DNA of 32,977 nt from Deinococcales bacterium (GTDB lineage Bacteria > Deinococcota > Deinococci > Deinococcales > JAAFIG01): NCBI GenBank assembly GCA_013298595.1, contig JAAFIG010000045.1, positions 1 to 32,977 on the forward strand. Direction: 5' to 3'. Within the stretch, counting starts at the first letter, position 1; each line of letters begins with the position of its first letter. A program made the translations under genes and the position numbers. Positions 23,432 to 31,657 of this stretch are shown piece by piece. The notes under the pieces are model-generated. The model saw nothing but the letters and a program-made list of their open reading frames with translations, had not been told where the DNA came from and did no database searches.

Positions 23432-25084
23432 TTACGGACCACCTAAAATCGGTTGAGTTTGGAAGCTACCTGTCACTTCGTTCTCGAGACTCAGATTTTT
23501 GGTATTTTCCGTGGCGGTTGTACTGATTTTCCAAGAAACAGTTTGTCCATTGCCATAGGCAGTCCTTGGTGTGTAGGTTAGTTTTCGGCAACCAAACCAT
23601 AAAGAAGCATTGGCAACAAAAGTACAACCTGCATCCCAAGTAATCGCTCCCGATTTAATCGTGCCACCAGCTCGAACTTGCAAAGCTGCCTCGGTCAGGG
23701 TGACATCCATATCTTCGGAAAAAGTAATGGTAATTGGTGTGTTAACGGCAAGAAACCCACCAATACGAGGAATCGGCGTGTACGCAATCACTTTTGGTGG
23801 CGCATTACCAACAGCAAACGTAAAACCATAGGCTGCTTGTAAAGCATTGCCAATTACATCGGTGGCAGAAATGGCAAGTGTGATCGTGTAAGTGGTTCGG
23901 GCATCCAAACGCGCAACAGGGCGACAAGTGGCACTCGAGGATGTTGTCCAAGTCCAAACGCAAGTAATGGACGGTTGACTCTGAAAAGCGGTTTGCACCG
24001 ATTGCTGATTCATTGGTTTACTAAAATTCAGTACAATTGGCGCATCAAACCTCGTGGCTCCTGGTGCAGGATCGGCAGGACTGTAACTGGTCAAAGCTGG
24101 TTTAATCGTATCTTGAACCGTGGTAAACCGCGATGTTAGCCCAGTCGTTATTACCACACCAGCCGCACTCTGAGCACTCGAGGCAAGGGTAAAATCATAC
24201 TGGGTTAAGAACGGAAATTGGCTAGTCGGTGTGCAAGTCGCAGTTTGATCGTTATCCAACCAAACCCAAGTACACGTAATTGCTGGCACACTCGAGAAAG
24301 CACTTTCGACACTGGTTTTATTCATGGCTCTCGAGAACCGCAAGGTAATTGGGCTGTTCAGAGGCACATCCACGGCATTGTTCGCAGGTGAACTACTCGA
24401 GATACTCGGGGGCGCACTGACACTCGAGAATTGCAAGGTGGTCGCTCCAGCTAAATCGTTGCCAACAACATCTTTTCCTGCCAGTACAATTGTGTAGGTC
24501 GTATCAAATTGCAACGCAGGAGTTACAAAATTTACAACAGTATTGCCTGCACTCCAAGTGGCAGCACCCAAGGTAATACCAGCACTCGAGGCTGAAAACG
24601 TACTGGTATTGATCGCTTCTGAAAACGTCAGTTGCACTTGGGTGTTCAGCACCACACCCGTGGAATTTAAAGCTGGTAGACTCGAGATCAGCGTTGGTGC
24701 TGTGGTATCTGGTGCAATTGGCGTAGCCGAAAGCAAGTTAGTCGTACCCGAGGTATTGCCCGTGGTGTCGCTGGCTGTCAGCCGAAAGTAATACGTTGTG
24801 CCATTCGCCAAACCGGTTTTTTCAAATTGTGTCGCGGTTTTTGCAATGGTTTCCTTAGCATTTTGATTCGCAGCACTGCTACCCCAATTCAATGTGTACT
24901 TCTCCAAATCAGGTTCGGTATTGGCAGTCCACTCCAGTTTGACTTTACCATCACCTGCGGTGGCTTTAAAACCAACAGGAGCAATTGGCGCAGTAATATC
25001 GGCGGGAGGCGGTGGCTCTGGGACTGGTGTAGGCGTACAAGCCAGCAGAACCGCAAGTAATAAACAAGGCAAAAGTTTTTTCAT
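23432..25084 (-). CDS. Exported lipoprotein with FN3 and four Big_5/SbsA Ig-like domains
   Basis: The product has 550 residues. The lipoprotein signal is MKKLLPCLLLAVLLACTPTP with lipobox AVLLAC, then a Pro-rich linker. Residues about 28-125 form a fibronectin type III domain (APVGFKATAGDGKVKLEW ... GTTYYFRLTASDTTGN). Four bacterial Ig-like domains follow, each with the pattern P-x-x-x-x-x-V-x-x-x-x-x-I-x-x-x-FS-x-x-M/I (TFSEAI, RFSRAM, NFSKPM, TFSEDM). It is a surface stalk or adhesion-type protein. ATG 25084 is 3 bp after the stop of the preceding lipoprotein gene, with AGGA upstream, so they form an operon. The protein probably once continued into an RCC1 propeller, one repeat of which survives just downstream. 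Confidence 0.88.
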   Translation of the reverse strand: MKKLLPCLLLAVLLACTPTPVPEPPPPADITAPIAPVGFKATAGDGKVKLEWTANTEPDLEKYTLNWGSSAANQNAKETIAKTATQFEKTGLANGTTYYFRLTASDTTGNTSGTTNLLSATPIAPDTTAPTLISSLPALNSTGVVLNTQVQLTFSEAINTSTFSASSAGITLGAATWSAGNTVVNFVTPALQFDTTYTIVLAGKDVVGNDLAGATTLQFSSVSAPPSISSSSPANNAVDVPLNSPITLRFSRAMNKTSVESAFSSVPAITCTWVWLDNDQTATCTPTSQFPFLTQYDFTLASSAQSAAGVVITTGLTSRFTTVQDTIKPALTSYSPADPAPGATRFDAPIVLNFSKPMNQQSVQTAFQSQPSITCVWTWTTSSSATCRPVARLDARTTYTITLAISATDVIGNALQAAYGFTFAVGNAPPKVIAYTPIPRIGGFLAVNTPITITFSEDMDVTLTEAALQVRAGGTIKSGAITWDAGCTFVANASLWFGCRKLTYTPRTAYGNGQTVSWKISTTATENTKNLSLENEVTGSFQTQPILGGP

Positions 25085-25087
25085 GAT

Positions 25088-27214
25088 TTAATCCTGAATT
25101 CTGAGGTATTTGAATAGCAATTCTTTAGACGACTTATTCCCTTCTGGGTCAGATGCCGTTAATTTAATCCGAACAATTCGCAAATCTGTGGTGTTGATAT
25201 TTTGAATACCCAGAAGTGTGAAGATATTGGCTTGATTTTTGCTATCAAGGGTAATTTTGATATCAGGAGCAAAAGCACCAATTGGATTACCATTGACATC
25301 GGCTGGTCGTGAAGTTACAAACCACTCGAGTGTTACAGGGTTTAGCTCAGGGTCTTCGGCACTGCCTAAAAATGTCACTGTACCATTAAATAAGCCAAGA
25401 TTCCCTTGCAAATCCAATGTTGCCAACGGACTAGCAATCCTCAGTTTATGTGGACTTTGGTTTGCAGCAGGAGGCAACACAGTCACCTCAACACTGCGAG
25501 TATCGCTTAAACCTTGTGGGTCGGTCGCTGTGATTGTCAAGGTGCGCTTACCCGAACTCGAGAAACTCATTTCAAAATCGCAACCACCCGCAGGGAATAC
25601 ATCAGTAGCAACACTGCTGACCCAACGCAGATTATTGCAATTGACTTGATCGTTAGGTTCGTTAATATCTCGAGCACCAGCGGTAAATACATAAGTCAGA
25701 TTTTGGTAAATCACCGAAGCATCATTGGGTTCGTACACACTACTTGTTGGGGCTGTATTGATAACGTTAATCACTTGGGATAGGGTCGCACTCGCGCCAT
25801 CTGAATCGGTCACTCGAGCTGTCAGGGTACGAGGACCAGTTGTGGTAAAGGCTTTAGAAACCACTTGTCCTGTGCCAATCACACCATCGGCTGGCAGATT
25901 AGAAGTCCAAGTAATGTTAAGCGCAGAACCATCTTCTAAGTCGGTTGGAGTAACACCAAATTTCACAGGTCGGTTCAAATCGGCAGTGCTTGGCACACCT
26001 ATGGTTGCGCTGGGAGCTTGATTCCTTGATTGAGCAATTGGGAAGCGTCTTTCAAAAACTCGAGTTTCCCACTTTTCCTCAATACCCCATTTATCTATTT
26101 CAATACCAAGATCAACACCTATTCCAGCATCAAGTTTCCAGAATGGTTTGCGTGGGAATTGTGCATCTAAGGCAACAAAAACCTCTGGCTTAACATAGAA
26201 TCCAACAGCTTCGTAAAGCAACAACTCAAATTTTACATTTGCAAAAGCAGTGGCATTTAGCGCCGCTGTTAGTTTACTCGAGTCCACAGTGAAAGTATTT
26301 GAAACTTCACTGAGATTTGACCATTCCTCATCGTATTTAGCCCCTGCCACAAAGACAAATTTCTGTGAAACGCTGATATCCACTTCGCCATCAACAGAAC
26401 CTCTCACACCTATGCTGAGCTGAATTATTGGGCGAACTACAACTGGAAACCCAAGTATCGAGAATGTATAAGCCTTAAAACGAATTTCACCAACTTGTAG
26501 TGTTTTATTTAGTGCAAAATTTTCTTTACCTTTTAAGGTTAAATTCGATTGCTCAGTAAATGTTGCTTTGGCTAAAAAATCAACATCAACAGGTGGAATA
26601 CTAAATTGTGGCGATAGATCAACATCAATATCTATATCAATGGCTAAATCAAGCAGCCCACTGAGAACAATTTGATCAGCCGTTGTCGCTGAGTTACCAT
26701 CTTTGTCATATAGCACTTTATTAAACGAAAAAGACGGACTGTTCGCCTGTGGGCGCAAACCCGTACCGTTTTGCAAACGGGTCACACCAGAAGTCAGATT
26801 AGTGGCTTCGATGTCTGTGCCAAGCAATGGAAATGTTTGTTTAATTTTCCCTTGTGTAATTGCGTCGGTCAAAGCTGCCAATTGGGTCTCGAGAATCATT
26901 TTGCCGTTTTCTGTACGCATCCCTGTTACCTTACGCAGCAATCCATTAGGCGCAAAGGTTGTTGGTGCACTCACCACAACATCGCCAATCGCAATTTTCT
27001 GACCCAGTGCTTGTGCTCCAGCAAAAGTCAATGTGTTAGCTTGGACTGTCTCGAGGGCGGCTTGTAATTCAGGTGTGAAGACTTTGGTTGTGGCAGGAAT
27101 AATGACTTCTGGTGTCGGTGGTGGTTTAGGCGTTGGTACGACACCTCCTCCGCAAGCAGCTATGAGACTGCCTAAACCAATAACCAAGAGGATATTTCTT
27201 AGACCGTGTTTCAT
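25088..27214 (-). CDS. Large exported lipoprotein with C-terminal PKD/Ig-like domains
   Basis: The product has 708 residues from ATG 27214, chosen because AAGGAG lies just upstream; an earlier in-frame start at 27247 would add 11 residues. The lipobox is SLIAACGGG at about residues 16-24. A Pro-rich linker and a unique N-terminal region (about 40-390, beta-rich, several DIDIDVD acidic stretches) come next. Three PKD/cadherin-like Ig domains follow, beginning near QAPSATIGVPSTADLNRPV, NTAPTSSVYEPNDASV and NQSPHKLRIASPLATL, with motifs such as TARVTDSDGASATLS and ITATDPQGLSDT. It is first gene of the lipoprotein operon. A composite GTCC-repeat element lies 58 bp upstream of the start, matching one upstream of the BTAD regulator. 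Confidence 0.85.
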   Translation of the reverse strand: MKHGLRNILLVIGLGSLIAACGGGVVPTPKPPPTPEVIIPATTKVFTPELQAALETVQANTLTFAGAQALGQKIAIGDVVVSAPTTFAPNGLLRKVTGMRTENGKMILETQLAALTDAITQGKIKQTFPLLGTDIEATNLTSGVTRLQNGTGLRPQANSPSFSFNKVLYDKDGNSATTADQIVLSGLLDLAIDIDIDVDLSPQFSIPPVDVDFLAKATFTEQSNLTLKGKENFALNKTLQVGEIRFKAYTFSILGFPVVVRPIIQLSIGVRGSVDGEVDISVSQKFVFVAGAKYDEEWSNLSEVSNTFTVDSSKLTAALNATAFANVKFELLLYEAVGFYVKPEVFVALDAQFPRKPFWKLDAGIGVDLGIEIDKWGIEEKWETRVFERRFPIAQSRNQAPSATIGVPSTADLNRPVKFGVTPTDLEDGSALNITWTSNLPADGVIGTGQVVSKAFTTTGPRTLTARVTDSDGASATLSQVINVINTAPTSSVYEPNDASVIYQNLTYVFTAGARDINEPNDQVNCNNLRWVSSVATDVFPAGGCDFEMSFSSSGKRTLTITATDPQGLSDTRSVEVTVLPPAANQSPHKLRIASPLATLDLQGNLGLFNGTVTFLGSAEDPELNPVTLEWFVTSRPADVNGNPIGAFAPDIKITLDSKNQANIFTLLGIQNINTTDLRIVRIKLTASDPEGNKSSKELLFKYLRIQD

Positions 27215-27271
27215 CTTTTCTCCTTTTGTTACCTTAGACTTCAACAAGCGAATGTATTGTGATTTGGTGGT

Positions 27272-27320
27272 GTCCGAAAGACCAGAGGCGGTATCCTAAA
27301 GTGTCCTCTTTATTTGTCCT
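27272..27320. promoter_or_regulatory. Composite GTCC-repeat element upstream of the lipoprotein operon
   Basis: Repeat units start at 27272 (GTCCGAAAG), 27293 (ATCCTAAAG) and 27303 (GTCCTCTTT), spaced 21 and 10 bp, with AGAGGCG in the long gap. A fourth GTCC is at 27316. Positions 27272-27306 match 27 of 35 bases of the element at 30799-30833 with identical spacing. Both have the same orientation relative to the minus-strand gene they precede. Confidence 0.7.
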
Positions 27321-27343
27321 GATAAATTTGGGATAAAGCTGTT

Positions 27344-27553
27344 TCAAACAGTTTCTTGGGGTTTTTCTTGGGCAACCAGTTTGGAAAAATCCAGTCCGCA
27401 GGTAACACAGAATTTGGAAAATGGCGAGTTGATTTGGCTATCGCAACGCACGCAACGCTCGAGTAAACGAGTACCGTCGTTGGCACAGAAACGTTCTTCT
27501 GCACGAGCGGGGACAGCTCGAAAGCACTTTGGGCAAATCCGAAAGTTATTCAC
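27344..27553 (-). CDS. Small double zinc-ribbon protein
   Basis: The product has 69 residues from GTG 27553, chosen because GGGAG lies 4-5 nt upstream; a more distal TTG at 27568 would place that SD inside the gene. Two zinc ribbons are visible. CPKC pairs with a single downstream FC plus ANDG, in an incomplete first ribbon. CVRC with FCVTCG makes a complete second one. The pattern matches the DZANK/zinc-ribbon modules that often accompany signalling proteins. It follows the BTAD regulator gene by 82 bp on the same strand, and the TGGTTA array sits in that gap. It is probably a protein-protein adaptor; no target is known. Confidence 0.7.
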   Translation of the reverse strand: MNNFRICPKCFRAVPARAEERFCANDGTRLLERCVRCDSQINSPFSKFCVTCGLDFSKLVAQEKPQETV

Positions 27554-27601
27554 CACACTCCCTCTCAATTGATTTCCTTGGTTTCAATTGTGTAAGTAGT
27601 A

Positions 27602-27649
27602 TGGTTACTGCGTGGTTATATTTTGGTTATAAGTTTTAGCGGCTGGTTA
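27602..27649. repeat. TGGTTA direct-repeat array with 11-bp period
   Basis: TGGTTA starts at 27602, 27613 and 27624 (exactly 11 bp apart), and again at 27644. The last copy lies inside the final codons of the BTAD gene and forms the palindrome GGTTATAACC. Eleven-bp direct repeats of about 6-7 bp are the classic layout of SARP/BTAD-regulator binding sites. The array lies just upstream of the zinc-ribbon gene. Confidence 0.6.
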
Positions 27650-30600
27650 TAACCAAGTCTTTTTGTTGTAAAAAATCACTTGCCAGATGCGATAACTCTA
27701 TACCCACTTCGAGAAATTGGCTTCGCGCAGTATCGAATAGTTTTTTCATACTCGAGTTATGACCAGCACTTTGGTAGGCTCGCATCGTCAATTCAAGGGC
27801 TTCTAAGTCGTATGGTTCGATTTCTCGCCAGATCATGCCAAGTCGAGCAGCTTCTTGTGGGTTACTTTCTGCAAGTATTTCCACAGTGTTTTTCAGTGCG
27901 TAAAGGAGTGTTTCTTGCACAGTCGAAAACCAGCCTTGTCCGAAACCACTGAGGTACGCACCACGCCATAAACTCGAGTCTTGATTTTTTAGAAATAGCT
28001 CGATATCACTCGAGATTTCACCTAACGTGTAACCATTGGTGGTGCTTTGTATTATTTCAGTTCCTATTTGCGTTCGTATTTGAAAAACAAGTTGCTTTAA
28101 TGCCGCTTTGCTTTCGCTGTCCGAAAGCTCGGGATACAAAGCCTGACACAAGTCTGCGGTGGTTGCTTCGCTACGTCCCACAAGTCGGGTTTCGAGTAAG
28201 TAAGCCAAGCATTCAAGACGTTTTCGTCCGCGAATTTTCAACGGCTGTTGTGCATTCTCGAGGTTGATTGTTCCAAGAACATTGATTTGCATTGTGTTAT
28301 TACTAGGAGTTTGGGTGGTTGTCTGGGTAACCATAAACTCTTGGATATGACCATAAAGACTTTGTTTTTGAAAGTAATTCAATTTGTCTTGTAACGTATT
28401 CTTATTTTGTGATAAATCGGCTAGCTGCAATTCTATTAAGTGTATTTCGATTTCACTTTTGGTTTTTTGTGAAAAACTTAAAGCCTGCAACAAATCACTT
28501 TCGGCGCTCATGGTATCGTTTATTTTTTTATAAATTCTTCCTCGTAGCAAATAAGCAGCTGCTTCAAGTGGAGCGACAGATTTACTACGAATTATTTCCA
28601 AAGCTTGATTGCAAAATGTTAAAGCATCTTGACTCTGACCATAATGCGCTTCAACCTCGGCACAACCTAATAAACCCAACGTCAAACTCATCGGAGTTTG
28701 CTCTTGACGATCAAGCAACATGGCTTCTTTACTATATTTTCGAGCCATAAATTCACTATACGGTTGCTGCCAAATACAGTACAACCGCGTCAATGCCTTT
28801 GCACAAGAAGAAATAGCACTGGGGAAATTTTGTCTTAAATGAATATCTCGAGCCTCGAGCAGAGTACTTTCGGCAGCTTGGTACTCGCCAAGATCTGTTT
28901 GTAGCATACCAAGAATATTTTGCATCCATGCACCACGTACAATATGCCCAGCTTGATGGGTTAATACTAGCGCTTCTAAAATACTGTCTCGGGCAATAGA
29001 AAATTGTCCAATTACCCTTCCGATATTGGCACGGTTGTACAAGAATACAGTGATTGAATCTAGCATCTCGAGTTGTTTGGCTTTTTCCACCAGTTGCCCT
29101 AGTAAATCAAAGGCTTCTTGTAATTGCCCTTGCATTATTAAGGCATTGGCTTTTTGCTCGAGTAAACCAATATGTTCTTGTTCAGTGAGGTCAGTTCTGT
29201 TAAGTGCCTGATGTAAGATTTTGTTACCTTCGCTGTGTTGCCCAATTTCTCGGTAAGCTATGATAACTCGTTCTAGTGTGCCAGCTTGAGCAATTGCGTG
29301 TAAATCACTATTGGTTTGCCAGTAGTTCACAGCTTCTTGATAATTTGCGGCAGCTACCAGTGTTTCAAAGTAAAGCGCTTTCCAGCGGCTTGTCTCTTGC
29401 TGGTCGGCAGACACCGCTCGCAGAATCTCGAATCCGTGAGGCGTCTGCCCTGTGTTATACGTTGATTTTACTAGGATTCGTACAATATCTAAGTTGTTAG
29501 GGGAAAGAGAATTTGCCCAGTGGGCAATTTCAGTTGCATTGCGACCAACTTGCATTAATGCTTCTCCTGCTTTTATTGCAGCTAAAACTTGCTTTTCGAT
29601 TGGTAATAATTTAACAATTTGAACTTGTAACTGAGCTTGCAATGTACGTTTTCCTGTGCGTATTGCATCGGCTATTGCTAGTTCAAGAATTTCAACAGCT
29701 TGATGATTCGGTAGTTGTGCCATATCTAAGTAACTCACAGCTATTTCTGGTTGGATTGTTTTAAGAATTTGGATTAATTGCTTCGCAAATTTTTGTTTTT
29801 GTGACATCGAGATTTGCTGTTGTATTACTTCGTTAAATAATGGATGGACAAAGTTATGGTTGATTAGCAGTTTTTGTATTTGTAGAATGCCGTATTTTTC
29901 TTGCCAATCCGACGCACTGACTTCAGACAATGCTTGCCAAACGCTTTCAAAGTTCGCAAAGGGTTCGGCAGGTAGCAAAGCTCTTATTGTTAGAATAGAT
30001 TGCAAAGCACTATCTTGATTAACTTGTTGTAAACGTTGTTCTATGAGTGCTTGAACAGTGAGTGGTAAAAAATCATTGTTTGGTGCACGCCAATACCATT
30101 GTGTACCATCTGACCACAACGACCCAGCACGTGTTAGATACCTCAAAAACTCTAAAGCAAACAATGGATTACCTTGGCTGCGTTGCAGAATCCAATCCAA
30201 AGCACTTTGAGGTATCTGCGTAGCCATTTCTTTGGTCAGTAAATCGCGTATTTCTTCGGTGGTGGCTTGCTCGAGAAAAAGCTGAATCGGAAAATCCTCT
30301 GGGCAAGTTCGACTTGTGGCTAACAAACCAACACCACGAACTCGAGTAAGTGCTTGGGTTAATTGATTAAGTTCTGCTTGTTGTTCGCTACTCATTTCAT
30401 GCAAATCCTCGAGATGGAGTACAAAAGGTACTAAGTGCGTGATTACTGCGATGAGACTTTCAAATATGGCTTTTTTAGGTATTGTTTCTTGTTTATCGAT
30501 TCGTTGTAATTGTATCTGTACCCAAGTGGGCAATTTTTGTGGTTTTGGTAGTAATTTGAGAATTTTTTCAAATGAAGTAGTGGCTGCAAGACTAATTGAA

Positions 30601-30749
30601 CGACAGGCAATTTCACGCAGCGCAGCTTGGGCTGTATGGGTTTTTCCTATGCCCGGTTCGCCCCAAACTGCTAGAAAAACACTGGTTTTTTTAGAAAGAA
30701 TTGGCTGTAAACGGTTACTAATATCTTGTACGACCAAATTTCGATTCAT
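27636..30749 (-). CDS. Large ATPase-TPR transcriptional regulator with C-terminal wHTH-BTAD
   Basis: The 1037-residue one-component regulator is of the STAND type. The P-loop GEPGIGKT is at residues 30-37 and the Walker B-like VLHLEDLHEM near 140. A winged-helix region ends the ATPase module. A long helical TPR-like array spans about 330-800. A C-terminal winged-helix DNA-binding domain (INVLGTINLENAQQPLKIRGRKR, about 820-905) is followed by a BTAD domain (SDIELFLKNQDSSLWRGAYLSGF ... EPYDLEALELTMRAYQSAG, to the end). Putting the DNA-binding module last reverses the actinobacterial SARP order. I chose ATG 30749 (AGGAG 12 nt upstream). The frame extends to TTG 30878, but that would place the operator repeats inside the coding region. 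It likely regulates itself and its neighbours. Confidence 0.88.
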   Translation of the reverse strand: MNRNLVVQDISNRLQPILSKKTSVFLAVWGEPGIGKTHTAQAALREIACRSISLAATTSFEKILKLLPKPQKLPTWVQIQLQRIDKQETIPKKAIFESLIAVITHLVPFVLHLEDLHEMSSEQQAELNQLTQALTRVRGVGLLATSRTCPEDFPIQLFLEQATTEEIRDLLTKEMATQIPQSALDWILQRSQGNPLFALEFLRYLTRAGSLWSDGTQWYWRAPNNDFLPLTVQALIEQRLQQVNQDSALQSILTIRALLPAEPFANFESVWQALSEVSASDWQEKYGILQIQKLLINHNFVHPLFNEVIQQQISMSQKQKFAKQLIQILKTIQPEIAVSYLDMAQLPNHQAVEILELAIADAIRTGKRTLQAQLQVQIVKLLPIEKQVLAAIKAGEALMQVGRNATEIAHWANSLSPNNLDIVRILVKSTYNTGQTPHGFEILRAVSADQQETSRWKALYFETLVAAANYQEAVNYWQTNSDLHAIAQAGTLERVIIAYREIGQHSEGNKILHQALNRTDLTEQEHIGLLEQKANALIMQGQLQEAFDLLGQLVEKAKQLEMLDSITVFLYNRANIGRVIGQFSIARDSILEALVLTHQAGHIVRGAWMQNILGMLQTDLGEYQAAESTLLEARDIHLRQNFPSAISSCAKALTRLYCIWQQPYSEFMARKYSKEAMLLDRQEQTPMSLTLGLLGCAEVEAHYGQSQDALTFCNQALEIIRSKSVAPLEAAAYLLRGRIYKKINDTMSAESDLLQALSFSQKTKSEIEIHLIELQLADLSQNKNTLQDKLNYFQKQSLYGHIQEFMVTQTTTQTPSNNTMQINVLGTINLENAQQPLKIRGRKRLECLAYLLETRLVGRSEATTADLCQALYPELSDSESKAALKQLVFQIRTQIGTEIIQSTTNGYTLGEISSDIELFLKNQDSSLWRGAYLSGFGQGWFSTVQETLLYALKNTVEILAESNPQEAARLGMIWREIEPYDLEALELTMRAYQSAGHNSSMKKLFDTARSQFLEVGIELSHLASDFLQQKDLVITSR

Positions 30750-30798
30750 CCAAAACCGATCTCCTGTATGGCTAGTATTTCCATTGTTTATTACGAAA

Positions 30799-30839
30799 GT
30801 CCCAAATGCTAGAGGCGATGTCCCAAATTGTCCCGAAAT
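30799..30839. promoter_or_regulatory. Composite GTCC-repeat element upstream of the BTAD regulator gene
   Basis: GTCCCAAAT at 30799-30807 and 30820-30828 and GTCCCGAAAT at 30830-30839 are spaced 21 and 10 bp, about two and one helical turns. AGAGGCG lies at 30811-30817. The arrangement and 27 of 35 bases recur at 27272. It starts 50 bp upstream of the regulator's ATG, suggesting autoregulation. Confidence 0.7.
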
Positions 30840-30889
30840 CGAAATAATTTGCTTCGCACACTCAACTTTTACTTTCAATAGTTATACGT

Positions 30890-31366
30890 ACTTTGTCCAA
30901 AACGATATCGTATGGAATTAACTTAATCACTCTCGTTTGACCAAAAAAGCGATCAAACTGTCGTTCTTACTCACAAGACAGCACCGTCGCGCCTATGGAT
31001 GGACTGGTAGCACACAAAAGCGAAGCGGGCTGTTCGCTCTTCAAGCGTTAATTCCGTGTCGTTGTTACTCCTTTTCTTGCTCACAAGACAGCACCTTCGG
31101 GCTGTTCGCTCTTCTTCGGTTCATCAGTCAAAATACACGACTGATGAACACAATTCGGTATCAGCTGGTTTTCTTCACGCATCAACAGTGTGTCGTTTTA
31201 AAGGATAAATATGAGCATCTGTTGGTAAGGATATCAAATTTTTTACGGATGCAAAAAAATCAAAACGCTTTAGACTATAGGCTATACGTTTATGAAAATC
31301 CCGCAAGACAATTGGGGATAGTAAAGATATTGGTTTTGTATCTTTTGGCGACTGCGTTGCAACCAA
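30890..31366. other. Gene-poor region between regulator and peptide gene
   Basis: This stretch of about 480 bp holds the duplicated block and a perfect 9-bp hairpin (TCATCAGTC 31121-31129 with GACTGATGA 31139-31147). There is also a small stem AGCGAA/TTCGCT at 31019-31038. No CTCGAG occurs between 30413 and 31646. Open frames on both strands are low-quality. A structured untranslated RNA or a decayed insertion is possible; I see no convincing gene. Confidence 0.5.
30964..31114. repeat. Duplicated sequence block in the intergenic region
   Basis: CTCACAAGACAGCACC occurs at 30970-30985 and 31080-31095, preceded each time by TTCTT plus one base. CGGGCTGTTCGCTCTTC occurs at 31026-31042 and 31098-31114. 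In the second block the two parts are joined directly; in the first they are separated by 38 extra bp. Thus a block of about 40 bp is present twice, once interrupted. No open frame spans it credibly. Confidence 0.65.
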
Positions 31367-31495
31367 CTAATCCAATTCTAGGTAAAAGCCGCCAATTCGG
31401 TATGTTTCGGTGGTACTTGGTTGTGTATTATCAGCAAATACAGTGGCTCCAAAACATGTAAAAACGAAAATCGCTAACAAGCATATTTTTTTCAT
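31367..31495 (-). CDS. 42-residue exported peptide precursor
   Basis: Read on the minus strand: ATG 31495, strong SD AAGGAG about 5 nt upstream, stop TAG 31369-31367. The N-terminal 21 residues MKKICLLAIFVFTCFGATVFA are a textbook Sec signal peptide with cleavage after VFA. The predicted mature peptide is 21 residues, starting DNTQPSTTETYRIGG and ending FYLELD. It lies between the BTAD regulator gene and the divergent sensor kinase gene, with a GTCC repeat pair about 90 bp upstream and TTGTTG/TAGATT promoter hexamers 17 bp apart (31578-31573 and 31555-31550). A signalling-peptide role is an inference. The frame stays open for 63 more codons after the TAG, so a truncated longer protein is the alternative. 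Confidence 0.65.
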   Translation of the reverse strand: MKKICLLAIFVFTCFGATVFADNTQPSTTETYRIGGFYLELD

Positions 31496-31523
31496 AAATA
31501 CTCCTTTGGAGCACTAAATTTTC

Positions 31524-31540
31524 GTACAATTGCATTGTAC
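31524..31540. promoter_or_regulatory. Perfect palindrome GTACAAT-TGC-ATTGTAC
   Basis: Seven-base arms surround 3 bp, about 30-45 bp upstream of the peptide ATG and downstream of its proposed -10. The minus-strand sequence also has a perfect TTGACA at 31551-31546. The position fits a repressor operator over the start region of the peptide promoter. Confidence 0.55.
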
Positions 31541-31584
31541 ACCAATGTCAATCTATTTGTACTTTTTTAAATCAACAAGATATT

Positions 31585-31603
31585 GTCCCAAAATGTCCTA
31601 AAA
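31585..31603. promoter_or_regulatory. GTCC repeat pair between the peptide and kinase genes
   Basis: GTCCCAAAA (31585) and GTCCTAAAA (31595) are 10 bp apart, as in the promoter-distal pair of the two composite elements. Orientation relative to the minus-strand peptide gene is the same as at the other two sites. On the other side, TATACC at 31612-31617 could be the -10 of the kinase gene, 8 bp from the repeat. Confidence 0.6.
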
Positions 31604-31657
31604 CTTATCACTATACCTTCGGGCTAGTCTAGGCGTACAGTGAGTCTCGAGGATCTA

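Noticed and set aside
27602-27649. TGGTTA array as a CRISPR or replication iteron cluster
   Set aside because: Units are only 6 bp, too short for CRISPR. No dnaA box, AT-rich unwinding region or replication gene is nearby.
30750-30878. N-terminal 43-residue extension of the BTAD regulator from a TTG start
   Set aside because: It would put the GTCC operator repeats inside the gene and has no SD; the P-loop spacing is normal from ATG 30749. Kept as an alternative only.
30937-31461. Plus-strand open frame of 174 codons between the regulator and peptide genes
   Set aside because: It runs through the duplicated block and antisense to the peptide gene, has no SD or -10 pattern, and its translation looks random (many Arg, Gln and Tyr runs).
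2018-31646. CTCGAG-free gaps as proof of foreign DNA
   Set aside because: With a mean spacing of about 206 bp, one or so gaps of about 1 kb are expected by chance in this many intervals. Only the gap that coincides with an AT-rich orphan gene is used, and then only as supporting evidence.
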